A stretch of 64,000 bases of DNA from Flaccisagitta enflata (Eukaryota > Chaetognatha > Sagittoidea > Aphragmophora): positions 13,082,001-13,146,000 of the forward strand of contig OZ231127.1 in assembly GCA_965153355.1 (NCBI GenBank). The letters are read 5' to 3'. Every line of letters begins with the position of its first letter. Position 1 is the stretch's first letter. The translations under genes and the position numbers were made by a program. A model generated the notes under the pieces. It made no database searches. It saw only the letters and a list, made by a program, of their open reading frames with translations, and was not told the origin of the DNA. Below, piece after piece: positions 1 through 13,400 of the stretch.

Positions 1-145
1 ACACTGACAAAGCGAAATGAATTCTTTTCGCTTTCTTGGCCATCGCGTTTAAGGCTACAGTTAGTGCCACACTACAGCCGTGGCAAAACCATGCTCGCGT
101 TTAAGTCTTACAGCAGCAGTAAGGACCGAAACAACACACAATATA

Positions 146-839
146 CAGGTTCGGATGGATTATAAAATGCTATATGTCATTTTCTAACCCACCATACCCT
201 GCAGCCCAAACCACTTATAGTAGAGTTATGAAATTTGGTATGGAAAGTCAGTGGGGGAATAGTTTTGGGGCCATCAGAGGGTTTTTTGAATTTCCGCCCC
301 TGAGCGGAGATATCGGGGTGGGGTGGGGTTGCCCCTGAGGATTGAAAAATCTCAAAACAATTTTTTTTTTGAAATTTTGGAATTTTTCAATTGGATATGT
401 TTTGTTAGGCTTTGATAAACATAAAAAACTAAAAATTATTATAAAATTCGGATTTGAAGTGATATTTTGAGTATTTTCAATATTTTGAAAATACTGCGTT
501 ACATTATTCAATACTGCACAACGCTTCAAATTTTGAGAAAAATTCCATAATTTTTGCATAATTACCATGATATGAACTAGATTTAACCAATACAAATCAA
601 AAATTAAAAAAAAATTGAAAAAAATTTTTTTGAAATTTTTCAACCCTCAGGGGTTACCCCACTCCACCCCCATATCTCCGCTCAGGGGCGGAAATTGAAA
701 AAACCCTCTGATGGCCCCAAAAGTATTCCCCCACTGACTTTCCATACCAAATTTCATGACTTTACTGTAAGTGGTTTGGGCTGTAGGGTATGGTGGGTTA
801 GAAAGTGACATATAGCATTTTATAATCCATCCGAACCTG
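146..839. mobile_element. Foldback element T1, 694 bp, TA-flanked
   Basis: Nearly the whole element is an inverted repeat: CAGGTTCGGATGG at the left and CCATCCGAACCTG at the right, each bordered by TA. No ORF is credible. CAG ends and a TA target duplication fit a non-autonomous Tc1/mariner-type element. Confidence 0.8.
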
Positions 840-1165
840 TAAGCGTAACCGGTTATACGCTCTAGAAAAAACAGGGAGAGCCCGGTGGGGCGCAGGGAGA
901 GAGGAAAAGTTTGAGTATAGTCCATAGCCTAGATACATGTAAACTGAGGCAGTTTGTGAATTTTACGTGCTACCTGTCAGCGTAGCGAAATCGGGAATAG
1001 AGTATAAATTTGTCTCTTAACATCAGTCAGAACGAGAGTGAACTACACGAGATTCAACTGCACTATTTACCTAATACGCAGAGATCAAGAGAATGAAATA
1101 TTATTGTTACAACCATTATTATCATCATCATCATCATAATGATCATCATAATGATCATCATAATG

Positions 1166-1209
<44 letters not shown>

Positions 1210-1230
1210 GATTGTTGTTATCATTCCTAC
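840..1230. repeat. WDR11 intron with (CAT)n microsatellite
   Basis: The (CAT)n/(ATG)n run at about 1121-1210 begins about 20 bp inside the intron, right behind the donor of the last exon visible. Nothing else is recognised. Confidence 0.8.
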
Positions 1231-2173
1231 CCATTCTATGCCTTTGACGGCGCCGGTGTGAAGCGAAAATTCGAAAGCCTGAACCCCCGTGGTCAGGTTG
1301 AAGACTTGAACCGAGCCCGTACGCGTCCCGACAGCCAACAAAGGTTGATAGTGATCGATGTTCTGAACAGAAAGAGGAAGAGCAGGAATTTTGAGCCTCC
1401 AAAAAAAGTTCTCAACTACCATAACACTCACGTAGATTTCTTAGTTGGAGGGATACAACATAGGAAAAAGAGGAGAAAGAACAACCACGTCCAAGTACTT
1501 ATCATGTTCCATTTGCATCGCCAAAACCCAATCTACTTGGAAAATCTATTATACTTGATCTACGTATTCCGTAGGCCTAATCATTGCTGTAGTTGTATAG
1601 AATGACAATACGTTGCTTACGGAGTCCCTAGATCGAGTTCAAATCAATTTTCCATTTGGACCGGGCCCTAATTATGCAAATGGAACATGAAAAGTGTTTG
1701 GAAATGATTTTTTATTTGAATGTCCAAAAATTTTGAGCCCATCCTAATGACTTACCTTGGTGGTAAGGGGCGGGCACATTTTGAGAACACAGACGCCTTG
1801 ACTACCAGCGGCACCACCCATGGCGCCAGGACTGATGGGAGACGTCAAAGTCGGGTGTAATCCCGTAAGAAGCATGTGAAGTTTCGGTTTCTGTCGTGGC
1901 TGGTCGTCAGCTGCAGTGGAGGAGATGCCCATCTGGTCACGCAGCGTCAGCAGCGGTGATGGGACGTTGCTGGAGTAAGGGAAACCAGTTTGAGAAGCCG
2001 TTGCTGAATCGCTTTCGTCATCGTCGTCATTCTCGATTGTTTTGACGTCCCAAATGAGCGTGCGACCATCGCTGAGGACAATGGCGAGGCTGTTCTCGTA
2101 GATGGGAGAGCACGAAAAACCGAAAACTGACAAATGTCGTGTCAGTCGGAGAGGATCTGCCGAATGGAAATGG

Positions 2174-2210
<37 letters not shown>

Positions 2211-4613
2211 GGACCTCGATTCTTGAAAGCTTTTAAACGTTTCATTAGAGCAAGGGTAGGGTAAGCAAGATTTTGATAATGGGTTGTTTTTGTTAGTAAA
2301 AGGAAAACAATTGCCAATTAGCCAATTCAGCCAGGTGGTACAGTACGAGAATCAAAGAACTGGGTAACTGGAGGGAAGCCATATCTGTAAAACGGCTAAG
2401 ATTCATGATCAAATTTTTTACCACAAAATGCACCTATAGGTGTACTATGTTGTTTAAGGTTTTGGAGCCATTCCAACAAATTCATTTTTTTTGTCCCAAA
2501 AATTTTTTTTCTGTTTTTGGCTGATTTTGACCACAAAAATTACACTAAAAAAAATTCTTTCATATGTATGTTAGTTAGATAGTATAATACAAATTTCATT
2601 TTTTGTTGGGGATTTTCCGCCAATTTTTGTGGCAATGGCACCCAAAACTCAAAAAACACAAAAAGTGAGATATTTCCTAAGATTTTCAATAAAATCCCTT
2701 GATTTTTGGTGTGGTAGTAGTTTTAGGATTTACTAATAAGTGTGCAAAATTTCAGTTCTTAAAATGAATTTTTGATATAGTTATGAAATTTTAAATTTTT
2801 CACAAAATGCAATGTAGGACGATTTTTGGTCAAATTTTTTTTTTCAAATAAAAAATTTTGCCCATTGTTATTTTTTGATAAAATAAATAACAAATTAAGA
2901 GTTTCTAAAAAAATTTTTGAAGTAGCCCTCTTAGTAAAAAAAATTTTTTCTCAAAATTTGTGAAAATAACCCATTTTTTGAAGTTGGATAAAAACTGTTC
3001 CTGTCATCCGATCATCTTCATTTTTGGTGGAGTTGTTACCTGTTATCTACCCTAACTTCACCTAAAATTTGAGCTCACTGCGACTAACGGTTGCGGAGAT
3101 ATTGACGTTCAAAGTTACTTTGTCAGAGCAAAATCAGCAAAATTGGCATTTTGACCATTTTTGAGCTTTTATAAAATTGTATTTTTTCCTTCACACACCT
3201 CCATTTTGGCTGAAGTTACTCATGTTTATGCATACATTCATATTGCAAAATTTCACACTTGTCAGTCAAGCCGTTTTACAGTTATGGTGGTCCAAAGTTT
3301 CAAAAAATGCAAATTTTTCAATCAAATCTTAGGCGGAAAAATCAGGGAAAATTTTTCAAAAAAAGGTCTCCAAAGGGGGGTCCAAAAAATTAGAAATTAT
3401 CTTATTTTCCCAACTCAAAAACCCTGATGAAAACTTTTTTTGAAAAATTTGCATTTTTTGAAACTTTGGACCACCATAACTGTAAAACGGCTTAACTGAC
3501 AAGTGTGAAATTTTGGAATATGAATATTTGCATAAACATGAGTAACTTCAGCCAAAATGGAGGTGTGTGAAGGAAAAAATACAATTTTATGCAAGATCAA
3601 AAATGGCCAAAATGCCAATTTTGCTTGTTTTTGCTCTGACAAAGTAACTTTGAATGTCAATATCTCCACAACCGTTAGTCGCAGTGAGCTCAAATTTAAG
3701 GTGAAGTTAGGGTAGATAACAGGTAACAACTCCACCAAAAATGAAGATGATCGGATGACAGGAGCAGTTTTTATTCACCTTCAAAAAATAGGTCATTTTC
3801 ACAAATTTTGAGAAAAAAATTTTTTTACTAAGAGGGCTACTTCAAAAATTTTTTTAGAAACTCTTAATTTGTTATTTATTTTATCAAAAAATAACAATTG
3901 ACAGAATTTTCTATTTGAAAAAAAAATTTTTGACCAAAAAACGTCCTACATTGCATTTTGTGAAAAATTCAAAATTTCATAACTCACGCCATGTAAGTGA
4001 CTGGTCTGAAGTATTTGAGAGCCGCCACCTTCCAATTTTTCCACATTCCACTCCCAAATGGTCCCCCGCATATGCAAAAACCGTCGCGAAAAAGATCTAG
4101 CACGAATTTTTTCCTCCATCGCTCACAAAACTCTAAGGTAAAATGGTGGTAATTTTACATACAGTTTGGCGATGATTTCCAGCAACTCAGGTTTTATAGC
4201 ATGAAGATTTTACCATAAAGTATGTTTGGACGTACCATCGAAAAAAAAAATGCATTACCGCTCCAGACACTATCAAGATTTTTTGGATAGTTTGATGGAA
4301 GGAACTCTATGAGTCACAAACGACCGAGTTTTCAGCAGACCACTTGATCGCCCAACATGTTTGTTTGATTGCACCGCTCACTCCACACCCTCACTTTGCA
4401 CGGCTCCGTATTCTTTGCTTGCTCGCTGTTCATGGGCTCGCTCACTTACTTTGCTCGCTCCTTTGTGGGACAGCTGAAGTGTCTGGTCAACTGCCTCTTA
4501 GAGAATCAAGTGGGAATCGCCGTGTAATTTGGGTAAATCACTATGTACTTATATGAGTAGCTGAACGAATGAAGATTTGGGTATCATAGTTAAATTTTAT
4601 GCGATTTATGAAT

Positions 4614-4688
<75 letters not shown>

Positions 4689-7600
4689 CACACAGACTGA
4701 CAGACACACAGATCAAATCCTGGCTCAAATCACAGGCTCAAATCCCATTATTGATGCTCAAATTCAATCCTTGAGCTTCAAAACTCACTAAGCGTAGGTC
4801 ATCGGCCCCTTCGGGGGCCGCTGCCCCTCTCACCATCACACACCCACATATACTCACAGAGGGGCAATGGGTACCGCTGACCATCTATTTTTATTTGAGC
4901 CTCAAGGCTGGGATTAGGGCCTGGAGGCTGTAATTGGGGCCTTGAGACTGAAATTTGAGCCTTGAGGCTGGGATTTGAGCTTTGAGGCTAGGATTTGAGG
5001 CTTGACACTGGGATTTGGGCCTTAAGACTAGGATTTGAGACTCAAGGCTGGAATTTGAGCCTCAAGGCTGGGAATTGAGCCAAGAGGCTGGGATTTGAGC
5101 CAAGAGGCTGGGATTTGAGCCAAGAGGCTGGAATTTGAGCCAAGAGGCTGGAATTTGAGCCAAGAGGCTGGGATTTGGGCCTCAAGACTGGGATTTGAGC
5201 CTCAAGACTGGGATTTGAGCCTCAAGGCTGGGATTTGAGCCTCGAGACTGTGATTTGAGCCTCGAGACTGAGATTTGAGCCTCGAGACTGGGATTTGAGC
5301 CTTGAGACTGGGATTTGAGCCTCGAGACTGGGATTTGAGCCTTGTCTGGGATTTGAGCCTCGAGACTAGGATTTGAGCCTTGAAGCTAGGATTTGGGTCT
5401 TAAAGCTAGGATTTGGGCCTCCAGGGGGGGGACGTAGGAGGAGGGGGAGAAGAAGGAGGAGAAATTTCCCCTGTGTGAAAGCATAGGTCATCGGCCCCTT
5501 CGGGGCCGCTGCCCAAAAAGGGGACCTACCGACCGACCGACCAACCAATGGACCAACATAGCGGGATGTAGAGTCGCGTTGCACGCGACTAAAAAGCCTA
5601 ATCAAGCATTAGGGCAGCCATGAAATTCATATTTAAACGCTGAAGAGGCTGAGCTTTACAGGCCGATTGAGTGACTATACAACCCACCGACCATACCACC
5701 GACGTAGAATAACCTAATTAGGAATGTGATTCATCAAATGTGAGTGGCATATCTATGGAAAAAAGCTTTGAAGGAAGGATTACTGCAGTGCAGAGGGATT
5801 GATACTTCAGTAAATATATTGATCAAGCCCAAGTAATGGCCAATAAGTGTTCCTCGCTGGTTAAGAGTGAATGAATGAATGAATGAATTAATGAATGAAT
5901 GAATGAATGAATGAAAAGTTTAATGAATCAACGAATGAATGATTGAATGAATAGCAGAATGAAAATAAATGTGGCAAGGCATGAGAAGTAATAAGATTGA
6001 AAAAAGACATCAGAAGTGGCCGTTCTGCGCATTTCACACATTTGCATGACCGACCGACTGATCGACTGACCAATTAATTGACGAACGAGCCTCCTGCAGA
6101 GGTGCGAGGACGCACTTGCAGAGGGACAATTTACATTTTAGTCCCTGTTATTTGTGCGCTTGTCTTAATTCTAATGAGAAAAAGTGTTTTTACCCAAACC
6201 GGAAGTCGCGTATTTCTAGCGTCATTTTCCGGCACTTGGCGTCACTTTGGAGTATATACATCATGAATTCTAGCTAAGTTTGGCTTCTATGCAAATTTAC
6301 CTTTGAGTTGATTTACACGCTTAATGTAAATCATATTTTTTAGAAAGTACTTATGGTTTTTGTCATCAGAAAACAGGAAATTTCCACTCCCATTATGAAG
6401 GCCGACGGATGTTCGATTGTAGAGGCATGGACGGAAAAATTCGTGCTAGATGTTTTTCGCGACGGTTTTTCCATATGCAGGGGACCATTAGGGAGTGGAC
6501 TGAAGAAAAATTGGAGGGTGGCAGCTCTCTAATACTTGAGACCAGTGACTTACGTGCCGTGAACTGTATGAAAAATTCATTTTAAGAACTGAAATTTTGC
6601 AAACTTATTAGTGAATCCTAAAACTACTACCACACCAAAAATCAAGGGATTTTATTGAAAATCTTAGGAAATATCCCACTTTTTGTGTTTTTTGAGTTTT
6701 GGGTGCCATAGCCACAAAAATTGGCGGAAAATCCCCAACAAAAAATGAAATTTGTGTTTACGTATCTAACTAACATACATATGAAAGAATTTTTTTTTTT
6801 TTTTGTGTGATTTTTGTGGTCAAAATCAGCCAAAAACAGGAAAAAAAAAATGAATTCGTTGGAATGGCTCCAAAACCTTAAACAACATAGTACACCTATA
6901 GGTGCATTTTGTGGTAAAAAATTTGATCATGAATCCTAGCCGTTTTACAGATATGGCTTCCCTCCAGTTACCCAGTTCTTTGATTCTCGTACTGTATACT
7001 GTTTAAATTTTCTTTCACCGCCATTCATGAATCAAACCTCACCCGACATGCAGAGCGTTTCGTAAACCATTTCCACGCAGTTATCTTCTTTGGCGCCAGG
7101 CGGCGATGCTTCCTCCGCTGTAGCGGCGGCGTCTCGCGCGGCGACAGTGCGACCCCGCAAAGACACGACGCCGTTGTCATGCAGACAATAAATGGCATCA
7201 CTTCCGCGACACGGAATGATGCGCAAAAATGACGCGCTGCCACGCTCCAATTGAATCACGCCCACAGTCTGTGATTGAAGGATCCATTGAAAGTGATTTT
7301 CACAGTATTAGCGCTGATTTGTTAAGGAACTACACACTTCATTCCATGACATCGCCATATAAACTCTGTCGACTGATTGACAATATACACAATTTTTCTT
7401 AAACCTGCTTGATGCCGAGATCCATAATGAGAATCTCTTTGGGATACAAGATAAGGAGATGTCGTCTGACGGCGCGATGATAGACGAGTTGGAGACATTC
7501 ATTGGGAATGACGACATCTTCCATTCCGGCGATAGACTCGGATTCGCCGATGATCAACGTCCGCATCATCGAACGCAGCGGACCCTCTCGTCGACGCCGC

Positions 7601-10110
7601 TCCAACGAATTCCCACCACCACCTTTAGAGTATTACTAAACTAATAAGGGTAGTACTAATACTAATATTAGACATTCAGAAATCAGCCTAGGATGAACGG
7701 TGCACAAATTTCTCAACTAACCTAGTACTATTCGCACATCCACAAGACAAATAAGGGCAAGATTTCTCCTTCATGGTACAACAGGGGGTCAATGTGATGT
7801 GGAATGATCATTTCTAAAATAAGCAAATATATATCTGGATCATCCAATCAAAGTGCTGCACCCTAGCACACTATACAGGCAGTTTCTCCTATAAACCGGC
7901 CCGGCCAAAATCAAGCGCCTGATTGAGTTAACATTGAAAAAAATAACATAATTCAATGATAGTTGCATCTATCAGCTTGAAATTTTGGTTGCAGGCTCAG
8001 AATTTGATACTTTTTCAAGTCATACTGAAAACATCACCTAAAGTCTTGAACTAAGTTCAATTATATACATTTTTGTGAAAAACAGTGTGACATAAGTGTG
8101 ACAAGGTGTTAATTCGATAGGACACTGTCTTAAAAAATCAATATCTCTGGCTAGAAATGACATAAAGTTCCAAAATTTGGCATGTAACCTGGGTTATGTC
8201 TTTACAAAACAGGGAACAAAAAAAAATTTTACATCATACTTTAAAATATGTTTTATCATGTATTATATATTAATATATCAAGATAAGATATTTCATCATT
8301 TTTGATAAATCAACTTTAAATGAAATTTTTCATAGTAAATTTCCACCAGTCCTCATCAAATTTTTGATGCTTCTTTAGGGATAACAATGGTACAAAAATG
8401 ATCTATCGTTGGAAAGGCTTGACAATTCTTTTATAGTTTTATCATAATAGATATGAAGTGTGACACAAATGTGACAGGGAAAATAGACTGTTTTGGCTCT
8501 ACTTTTGGCTTCCTAACCTATGAAAATCTTAAGTTTGAAGGATGTATGTTGAGAACTTTGTCCTAAAGGATGTCTACGAACAGCTTTCATTATCAACAGA
8601 ATGATAAGTAGAAGAAAACAGTGTTTTTTTGCTGCCAATTCATGTTTTTCAGCCGGCCCACTTTATAGGAGAAGTTGCCTACAATAAAGTCAAAATATCG
8701 AAGTGAATCGACCGGAGGGAAAGTACATATTTGATCTAACATTTTGAACACTCGCCGAGAGAGAGAGAGAGACAAAGTGATTAAAACTAACCAGCATTAT
8801 TCGCGTTGGTCGTTTGCGAAGAGGAATTTGCGGCGATGTAGAATTTTTGTCCATTGGATGGCGGACATCGATTGATTGAAAAGTCACTCACGCACAGAAT
8901 GCCATCAGGAACCAGAAAGGTGACGCACGCTGAATGGGAAAAGTACACGCAGGGTGTTATTTACATGTATGTAAACAGATAAACTAAGTCATGGTCCATA
9001 TATAGGAACAACGCAGTGACGGGCCCACGAAAGGATGGACGGACTGACAGAACTAATATGCTTGTAGAGTTGCGTACAGTCTGAATATTCGTAAACACTC
9101 ACCGGGATCGAATGGGTCGAAAGCCAAACGCCGCAGAGGATCGGAGTAAGTCTTCTTCCATATTTTGGCGCCAGAATCGGCGTTCCACAAAATCACGGTG
9201 AAGGGCGGATGGACGGCGACCAACAAATCGTGCGAGGCGTCCTGCGCAGACGCCAACCAGTGAAGATCCGAAACTGGAGGGGCTAATGAAAGAGAAATCA
9301 TAAGAACCACATGGAACCAGAAAATTGAACCGGGGGGGGGGGGTGTAAATGGGGTAAGAAAGCTCACTCGCTGCACTCCTCCGGTCCTCCCCAAAGAACT
9401 GTGTAAAGGGCGGATAAAGAGTTCTTAAAAGAACTATAACTGGCCAGTGTTTGGACAGAGTTATCCCTCAAAGCTGCCATATATTCCACTTACTGGTGGA
9501 TGACGATTCATAGAACTCGGCTTTGACGACTCCCTGCAGCACGTCCCAAATGAGAATTCTGCCTTCGGCGTCGGCGGACGCCAGCGTCAATGTGTATGGA
9601 TTGGAGAGGTCGTGATGATAATTTTCACGCGCCCATTTCACAACCGCGATGGGGCTCTTGTGACGCTCCAACACCTGGGAAAAGGGGGGAAAGCCAAAAA
9701 GTACATTTGAAGGTCATTGTTGATCGTCGAACGAATGCGTTAAAGACAGACCAACCGACCAAGCGACCGACCGACGGACAGAGCCAGTTATAGAGGTGCT
9801 TTGTCGCACCTAAAAAGCAACTCAAAGTATGCACACCGGCATCACCTTGGCTTGGAACCACTTGCACTCGCACCGTCTTTAAGTCAATGGAAGAAACGGT
9901 GAAGTGTATCTCAAGGATTCTCTAGTTCCTTGGTTAAGGAAAGCAAACAATCACTGAGCCTACCTGAATTATTTGAGCCGTTTGGGGACTCAATACGACG
10001 ACGGAGCTTTGACATCCAAACGCCATCAGATTGGATCCCCATCCCCAATCGCAAGCCCCATTGTTGACCTTAGTCAACGCCCCGGGTATCACACGAGCCG
10101 GAGTCTTCAT
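1231..10110 (-). CDS. WDR11: WDR11 (WD repeat-containing protein 11), N-terminal 541 codons, 3' part outside window
   Basis: Eight exons in transcript order: 10110-9964, 9674-9494, 9282-9103, 8929-8792, 7622-7405, 7268-7043, 2156-1756, 1362-1231. Every junction is GT-AG and keeps phase; the total is 1623 nt. The start is the first ATG after an in-frame TAG. Recognisable WDR11 blocks in order are DWGWGSNLMAFGC, VVKWARENYHHD, VILWNADSGAKIWKKTY, LVYHRAVRRHLLILYPKEIL, LSDGRTLIWDVK, CPPLTTKNIDHYQPLLAVGT and VKGIEW. Vertebrate WDR11 is about 1,220 residues, so this is roughly the first 45 percent, covering the first beta-propeller and the start of the second. Known family role: a scaffold with FAM91A1 and TBC1D23 that tethers AP-1 endosomal vesicles at the trans-Golgi, also linked to Hedgehog signalling. 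The intron between exons 6 and 7 holds a nested transposon pair. Confidence 0.95.
1491..1702. repeat. Palindromic repeat family E, copy 1
   Basis: Inverted repeat with arms near ATCATGTTCCATTTGCA and TGCAAATGGAACATGA. Related copies lie at 21585-21813 and 37600-37799. A small MITE-like element in a WDR11 intron. Confidence 0.7.
2176..2207 (+). repeat. Poly(A) run
   Basis: About 31 consecutive A residues just inside the WDR11 intron, upstream of exon 7's acceptor in transcript sense (poly-T on the coding strand). Confidence 0.9.
4617..4688 (+). repeat. (GA)n microsatellite
   Basis: About 35 GA repeats within the nested insertion. Confidence 0.95.
4780..5530 (-). repeat. Family C hairpin element with 20 bp tandem array
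   Basis: GGTCATCGGCCCC-TTCG-GGGGCC hairpins at 4798 and 5488 bracket about 26 units of a 20 bp repeat (GGATTTGAGCCTCGAGACT) at 4893-5425. The same element in the opposite orientation, with a shorter array, lies at 50683-51085. Confidence 0.8.
5531..5592 (-). repeat. Family A hairpin end
   Basis: A (CCGA)n stretch followed by the GAGTCGCG-TTG-CACGCGACT hairpin and an A run, directly behind the family C element. Confidence 0.75.
5593..6420. other. Interior of the nested insertion, simple repeats only
   Basis: Contains (GAAT)n at about 5868-5945 and otherwise unique-looking sequence. I see no gene. Confidence 0.5.
7876..8681. mobile_element. Foldback element T3, about 806 bp
   Basis: CAGGCAGTTTCTCCTATAAA at the left pairs with TTTATAGGAGAAGTTGCCT at the right. 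TA borders the left end; the right end is decayed. It lies in the WDR11 intron between exons 4 and 5 and has no credible ORF. Confidence 0.7.
9745..9813 (-). repeat. Family B hairpin end
   Basis: A (CCGA)n stretch then AGAGGTGCTTTGTCGCACCT, the family B hairpin, followed by an A run. It lies in WDR11 intron 1. Confidence 0.75.
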
Positions 10111-10465
10111 TTCAGCGTCAGATAACCAATGATCATCGAAAGTTTTCAGAGCTACTACCGCCTGAGGCGAAATCAGGCGACCCTTGACATAGCATCTTAT
10201 TAGGTTCTATATCAAAATAACGAAAACAGCTTGAAGATTCTAAACACAACGTTAAAAACATTCATTCAAGAGTAAAAAATTTTAACGTCTTATGGTGAAG
10301 AAAAAAAAAAGCGTGACAAGTTTAATGTTCGTCGAAACTCTCCCAGTAAATTGGTCTTTATTATTGTTTCCTAAACACGCTACCATCATACTACAATTAA
10401 TTACACGACCGTCATCCTTGATATCAGCGCGCACCGCAAATTATGAATTCCAGACTACATAAAAT
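10111..10465 (-). promoter_or_regulatory. Short intergenic gap: PUM3 3' end and presumed WDR11 promoter/5' UTR
   Basis: The 355 bp between the PUM3 stop and the WDR11 start codon must hold the PUM3 3' UTR and probably the WDR11 promoter. No TATA box is evident. The WDR11 frame is open upstream of its ATG for 45 codons back to a TAG, without another methionine. Confidence 0.4.
10357..10362 (-). terminator. Probable PUM3 poly(A) signal AATAAA
   Basis: AATAAA on the minus strand about 104 bp past the PUM3 stop codon and about 250 bp before the WDR11 start codon. It is the only canonical signal I see in the 355 bp between the two same-strand genes. Confidence 0.55.
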
Positions 10466-13400
10466 TTACAATTTTGTCGTCAAAACTTTCGCTCCGGAAA
10501 AGTCGCTCGCTTTCAAAGTAGTTAAAATAGGCGTCAAAGCCTGCTTGATCCTGTTCGTTACGGTCTCGTCCTTGTGTTCGGCGAGAGGCAACAGAACGTA
10601 ACATCCTCGATTACAAGTCGTCCACGAGCGCAAATGATCGTCCGTAACTCGCTCGAGAAGCCGAGACGCGAAGGAAGAGTTTTGTTGGATGATTTTTTTC
10701 ACGCAGAGATGACCGCCGGCGTCGGCGACGGGGTGGAACTGTCCTTCTTCAGCGGCGGCGCTGTCGGCTAAGGCGGCGTCAAACGGCGCCTCCAACAGTT
10801 CGATGACGGCGTTGAAGGCTTGCGTAGCTTCGGCCATATCCTTATCTTTCCCATCGGCGGCTTCTAAGATGGTGTAAATGGCGACGGCGCCTTGTTTGGT
10901 CTTGATCAGAGCGGGCACGTGACCGGCCAGATGCCGCAGCAGATGCGGCAAAGACGCGGCGCTGAGTTCCCGGCGCCGGATCTCGGGATCTTTCTTGCTG
11001 GTGGCGTTGCCGTCGCCGGCTTTTAATATGGCCAGTAAATCCGGATGAACGTAACGAGGATCGCGATGATGCATTAAGTAGAACAGAACCTGAGAAAAGG
11101 CAGTAGTCGTCTTTGTCGGTCTTTTTTTCTTTTTATCTCCTTTTTCTTTTTTTATTCTTTTTTCCTCTTCTTATTCCTCTTTTCCACTATTTTCTTTTCT
11201 TCCTTTTTTCTTTTTTTTCATTTTCTTTTTTTTTTCTTTTTTTCCATTTTTCTTTTACTCCTCTTTTCTCGATCTTCGACCTTTACCATCTCAAACTTAA
11301 TCTAGTGAGCCGCCTACCGTTTTGCCATGCTTGGACTCCATAACGGAAGTGAGTGACTCGGAGGAGGCTGCCAGTTCTTCAATCAACGCTTTTGACATCA
11401 TTTTGGTGTCGTCAGTGACGTCGATAGCGCCGAGTAGCACCTATGAGGCAGAAAACAACGCGATCTTAGGTTCACGGAGTCAAACCTTCTCGGAAATTTC
11501 ATGACATGAATTTGATAACGTTTTATAGTCGCGGGCACGCGACTACAACCCGCTTTGTCCGTCGGTCGGTTGGTCGGTCGGTCACACTACTTTTTTTTAA
11601 TGATTTTATTTCTTTAACCTCACTGCTCCTGCCAATATGGTCTGGTGACCTCAAATATGGCCCCTGCCCACCCGCACGCGACTTCGGTAGCTGTGTATCC
11701 GGCCTTATCTTTAAACAAACCCAACATTACATAATGCATGGTAACAACAAAACCAACGAATCCTACAATCAACAATTCAACATGATAATAATCAGAAAGC
11801 ATCATACATCGCATTGGAGGGTGTCTTGTCCGGTGGTTTCCATGTATCCTGACCTGATACCCATGCTCGTCCATGGCTATTTTCACCACGTGGCCCTTGA
11901 ATGACTTGAGAATAGCTTTTCTATCTTTCGCCGTTCCGTGCCAAAGCGCCTGCAGGGCGATTTTGGCTCCCTCGTGCGTGTGCAGAATGTGGACGAGAGC
12001 GTCGCGCGCGTGCTCGATCACTTCCTGACGAGCTTCCGGTTTGCCAAACATGCCGGCCAGACGGAGGAACTCTAATGTGGCCTTTTGAACCACGACCGTC
12101 GTGAACGATTCCTTCTCAACATGACTGAGGACTTTCGCCTGCGGAAAAGGGATGGGGATTGGGGAGGTGGATATTAAGGGATAACCGATTGATTGACCGT
12201 CGATGGTAATGAACATTCCAGAGACTTTGAGATACAACTAAATGAATGAACAAACACGAATAAACAATAATAAACGAACAAATGAACAAACAAATGTACA
12301 ATTAAATCAACAAATGTACAACTAAATCAACACAGACAAATAAACAAACATGCAAACAAAAATTAACAAATATGTATATGAATTGCTTATCGGAGGAGGA
12401 AACCAATTTTCACCTTCATGAAATCCAAAATGGAGTTGCGCGCATCGGGTTTGGCGTTGAACAAATCCTCGAGGTTCTGATGCTCTGCCGTCTTGTGGAA
12501 GGCGTAACTGGGTCCGTAAAACTCTTGCACCATCGCCTGACGTTGGGACGCGTTGGAAAAGTTGGACACTCCGTACTCCAAAACTTTGGAGCCGTCCGCG
12601 TGTTTAGCCTGTGGAATGGAGAAAAAGTTGTTGATGGATAGCACCGAGCACTACTGACAAGCGGAGGGGCTGATTTGGCCAAGCTGCCGCGTAACAAGGG
12701 ATATTCAGCAAAAGCTGCCGGATTTTTCATGTTTGTTGGCTAGAGACCGTGCATTTATTTATTCTCGCCCCTGATAATCAGAACTCGAAATGCCCAATCC
12801 GTAATCCTCATGCTCAGCATCGAAATTTCAGCCACTTTCAAATCAGATTTGACTGAAACTCAGCATTCAAGCTCAGCCGCTTAGGCGCTTGCGCAAACAA
12901 CCTATGGTGCTAACTCGGGCTTTTCAAAATTCGCTATTTAGCCCCTAAAAAATCGCTAAAATTCGCTAGGTTTTTTTCCAAATTCGCTAGAAATTCGCTA
13001 GATTTTCCTTTGCTTACCTGATGACCATTAATAAAGATAAATATCCATATAACAAGAGTAAAATGCTTTTGAACAAGTTAACTGCTACTACATACAGTTG
13101 GATAAGATTCAATAACTTCATTTTGAATAACTATTCAGCATTCATTGCCAATTAACCAAACAAGGCCGGATACAGACGGCGGATACACGGCTACCAAAGT
13201 CGCATGTGGGTGGGGAGGGGCTATATTCAAGGTCAGTAGACCATTTGGGCAAAACAGTGAGGTCAAAAAATAAAATCATAAAAAAAGTAAAATGTGACCG
13301 ACTGACCAACCGACCGACTAACCAACCGACCAACTGACCAACGTATGGACAAAGCGGGTTGTAGAGTCGCGTGCACGCTACTTAGAATGTGAGAAAACAA

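Larger units (their letters stand above)
3985..6561. mobile_element. Nested insertion in T2 with CACG...CGTG inverted ends
   Basis: Left end CACGCCATGTAAGTGACTGG and right end CCAGTGACTTACGTGCCGTG are inverted, with arms of about 140 bp. AACT occurs on both sides (3981-3984 and 6562-6565), a probable 4 bp target duplication. The interior carries a family C element with a tandem array, family A remnants and simple repeats. No transposase is seen. Confidence 0.75.
2341..6994. mobile_element. Foldback element T2, about 2.07 kb before it was interrupted, TA-flanked
   Basis: Ends are CAGTACGAGAATCAAAG and CTTTGATTCTCGTACTG, each flanked by TA (2339-2340 and 6995-6996). The arms are about 1 kb and meet near 3380. 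Another element (3985-6561) sits in the right arm; removing it and its target duplication leaves about 2,073 bp. It occupies the WDR11 intron between exons 6 and 7. Confidence 0.85.

Noticed and set aside
4893-5425. Regular array resembling a CRISPR
   Set aside because: Units are contiguous with no unique spacers, and the genome is eukaryotic; it is a minisatellite.
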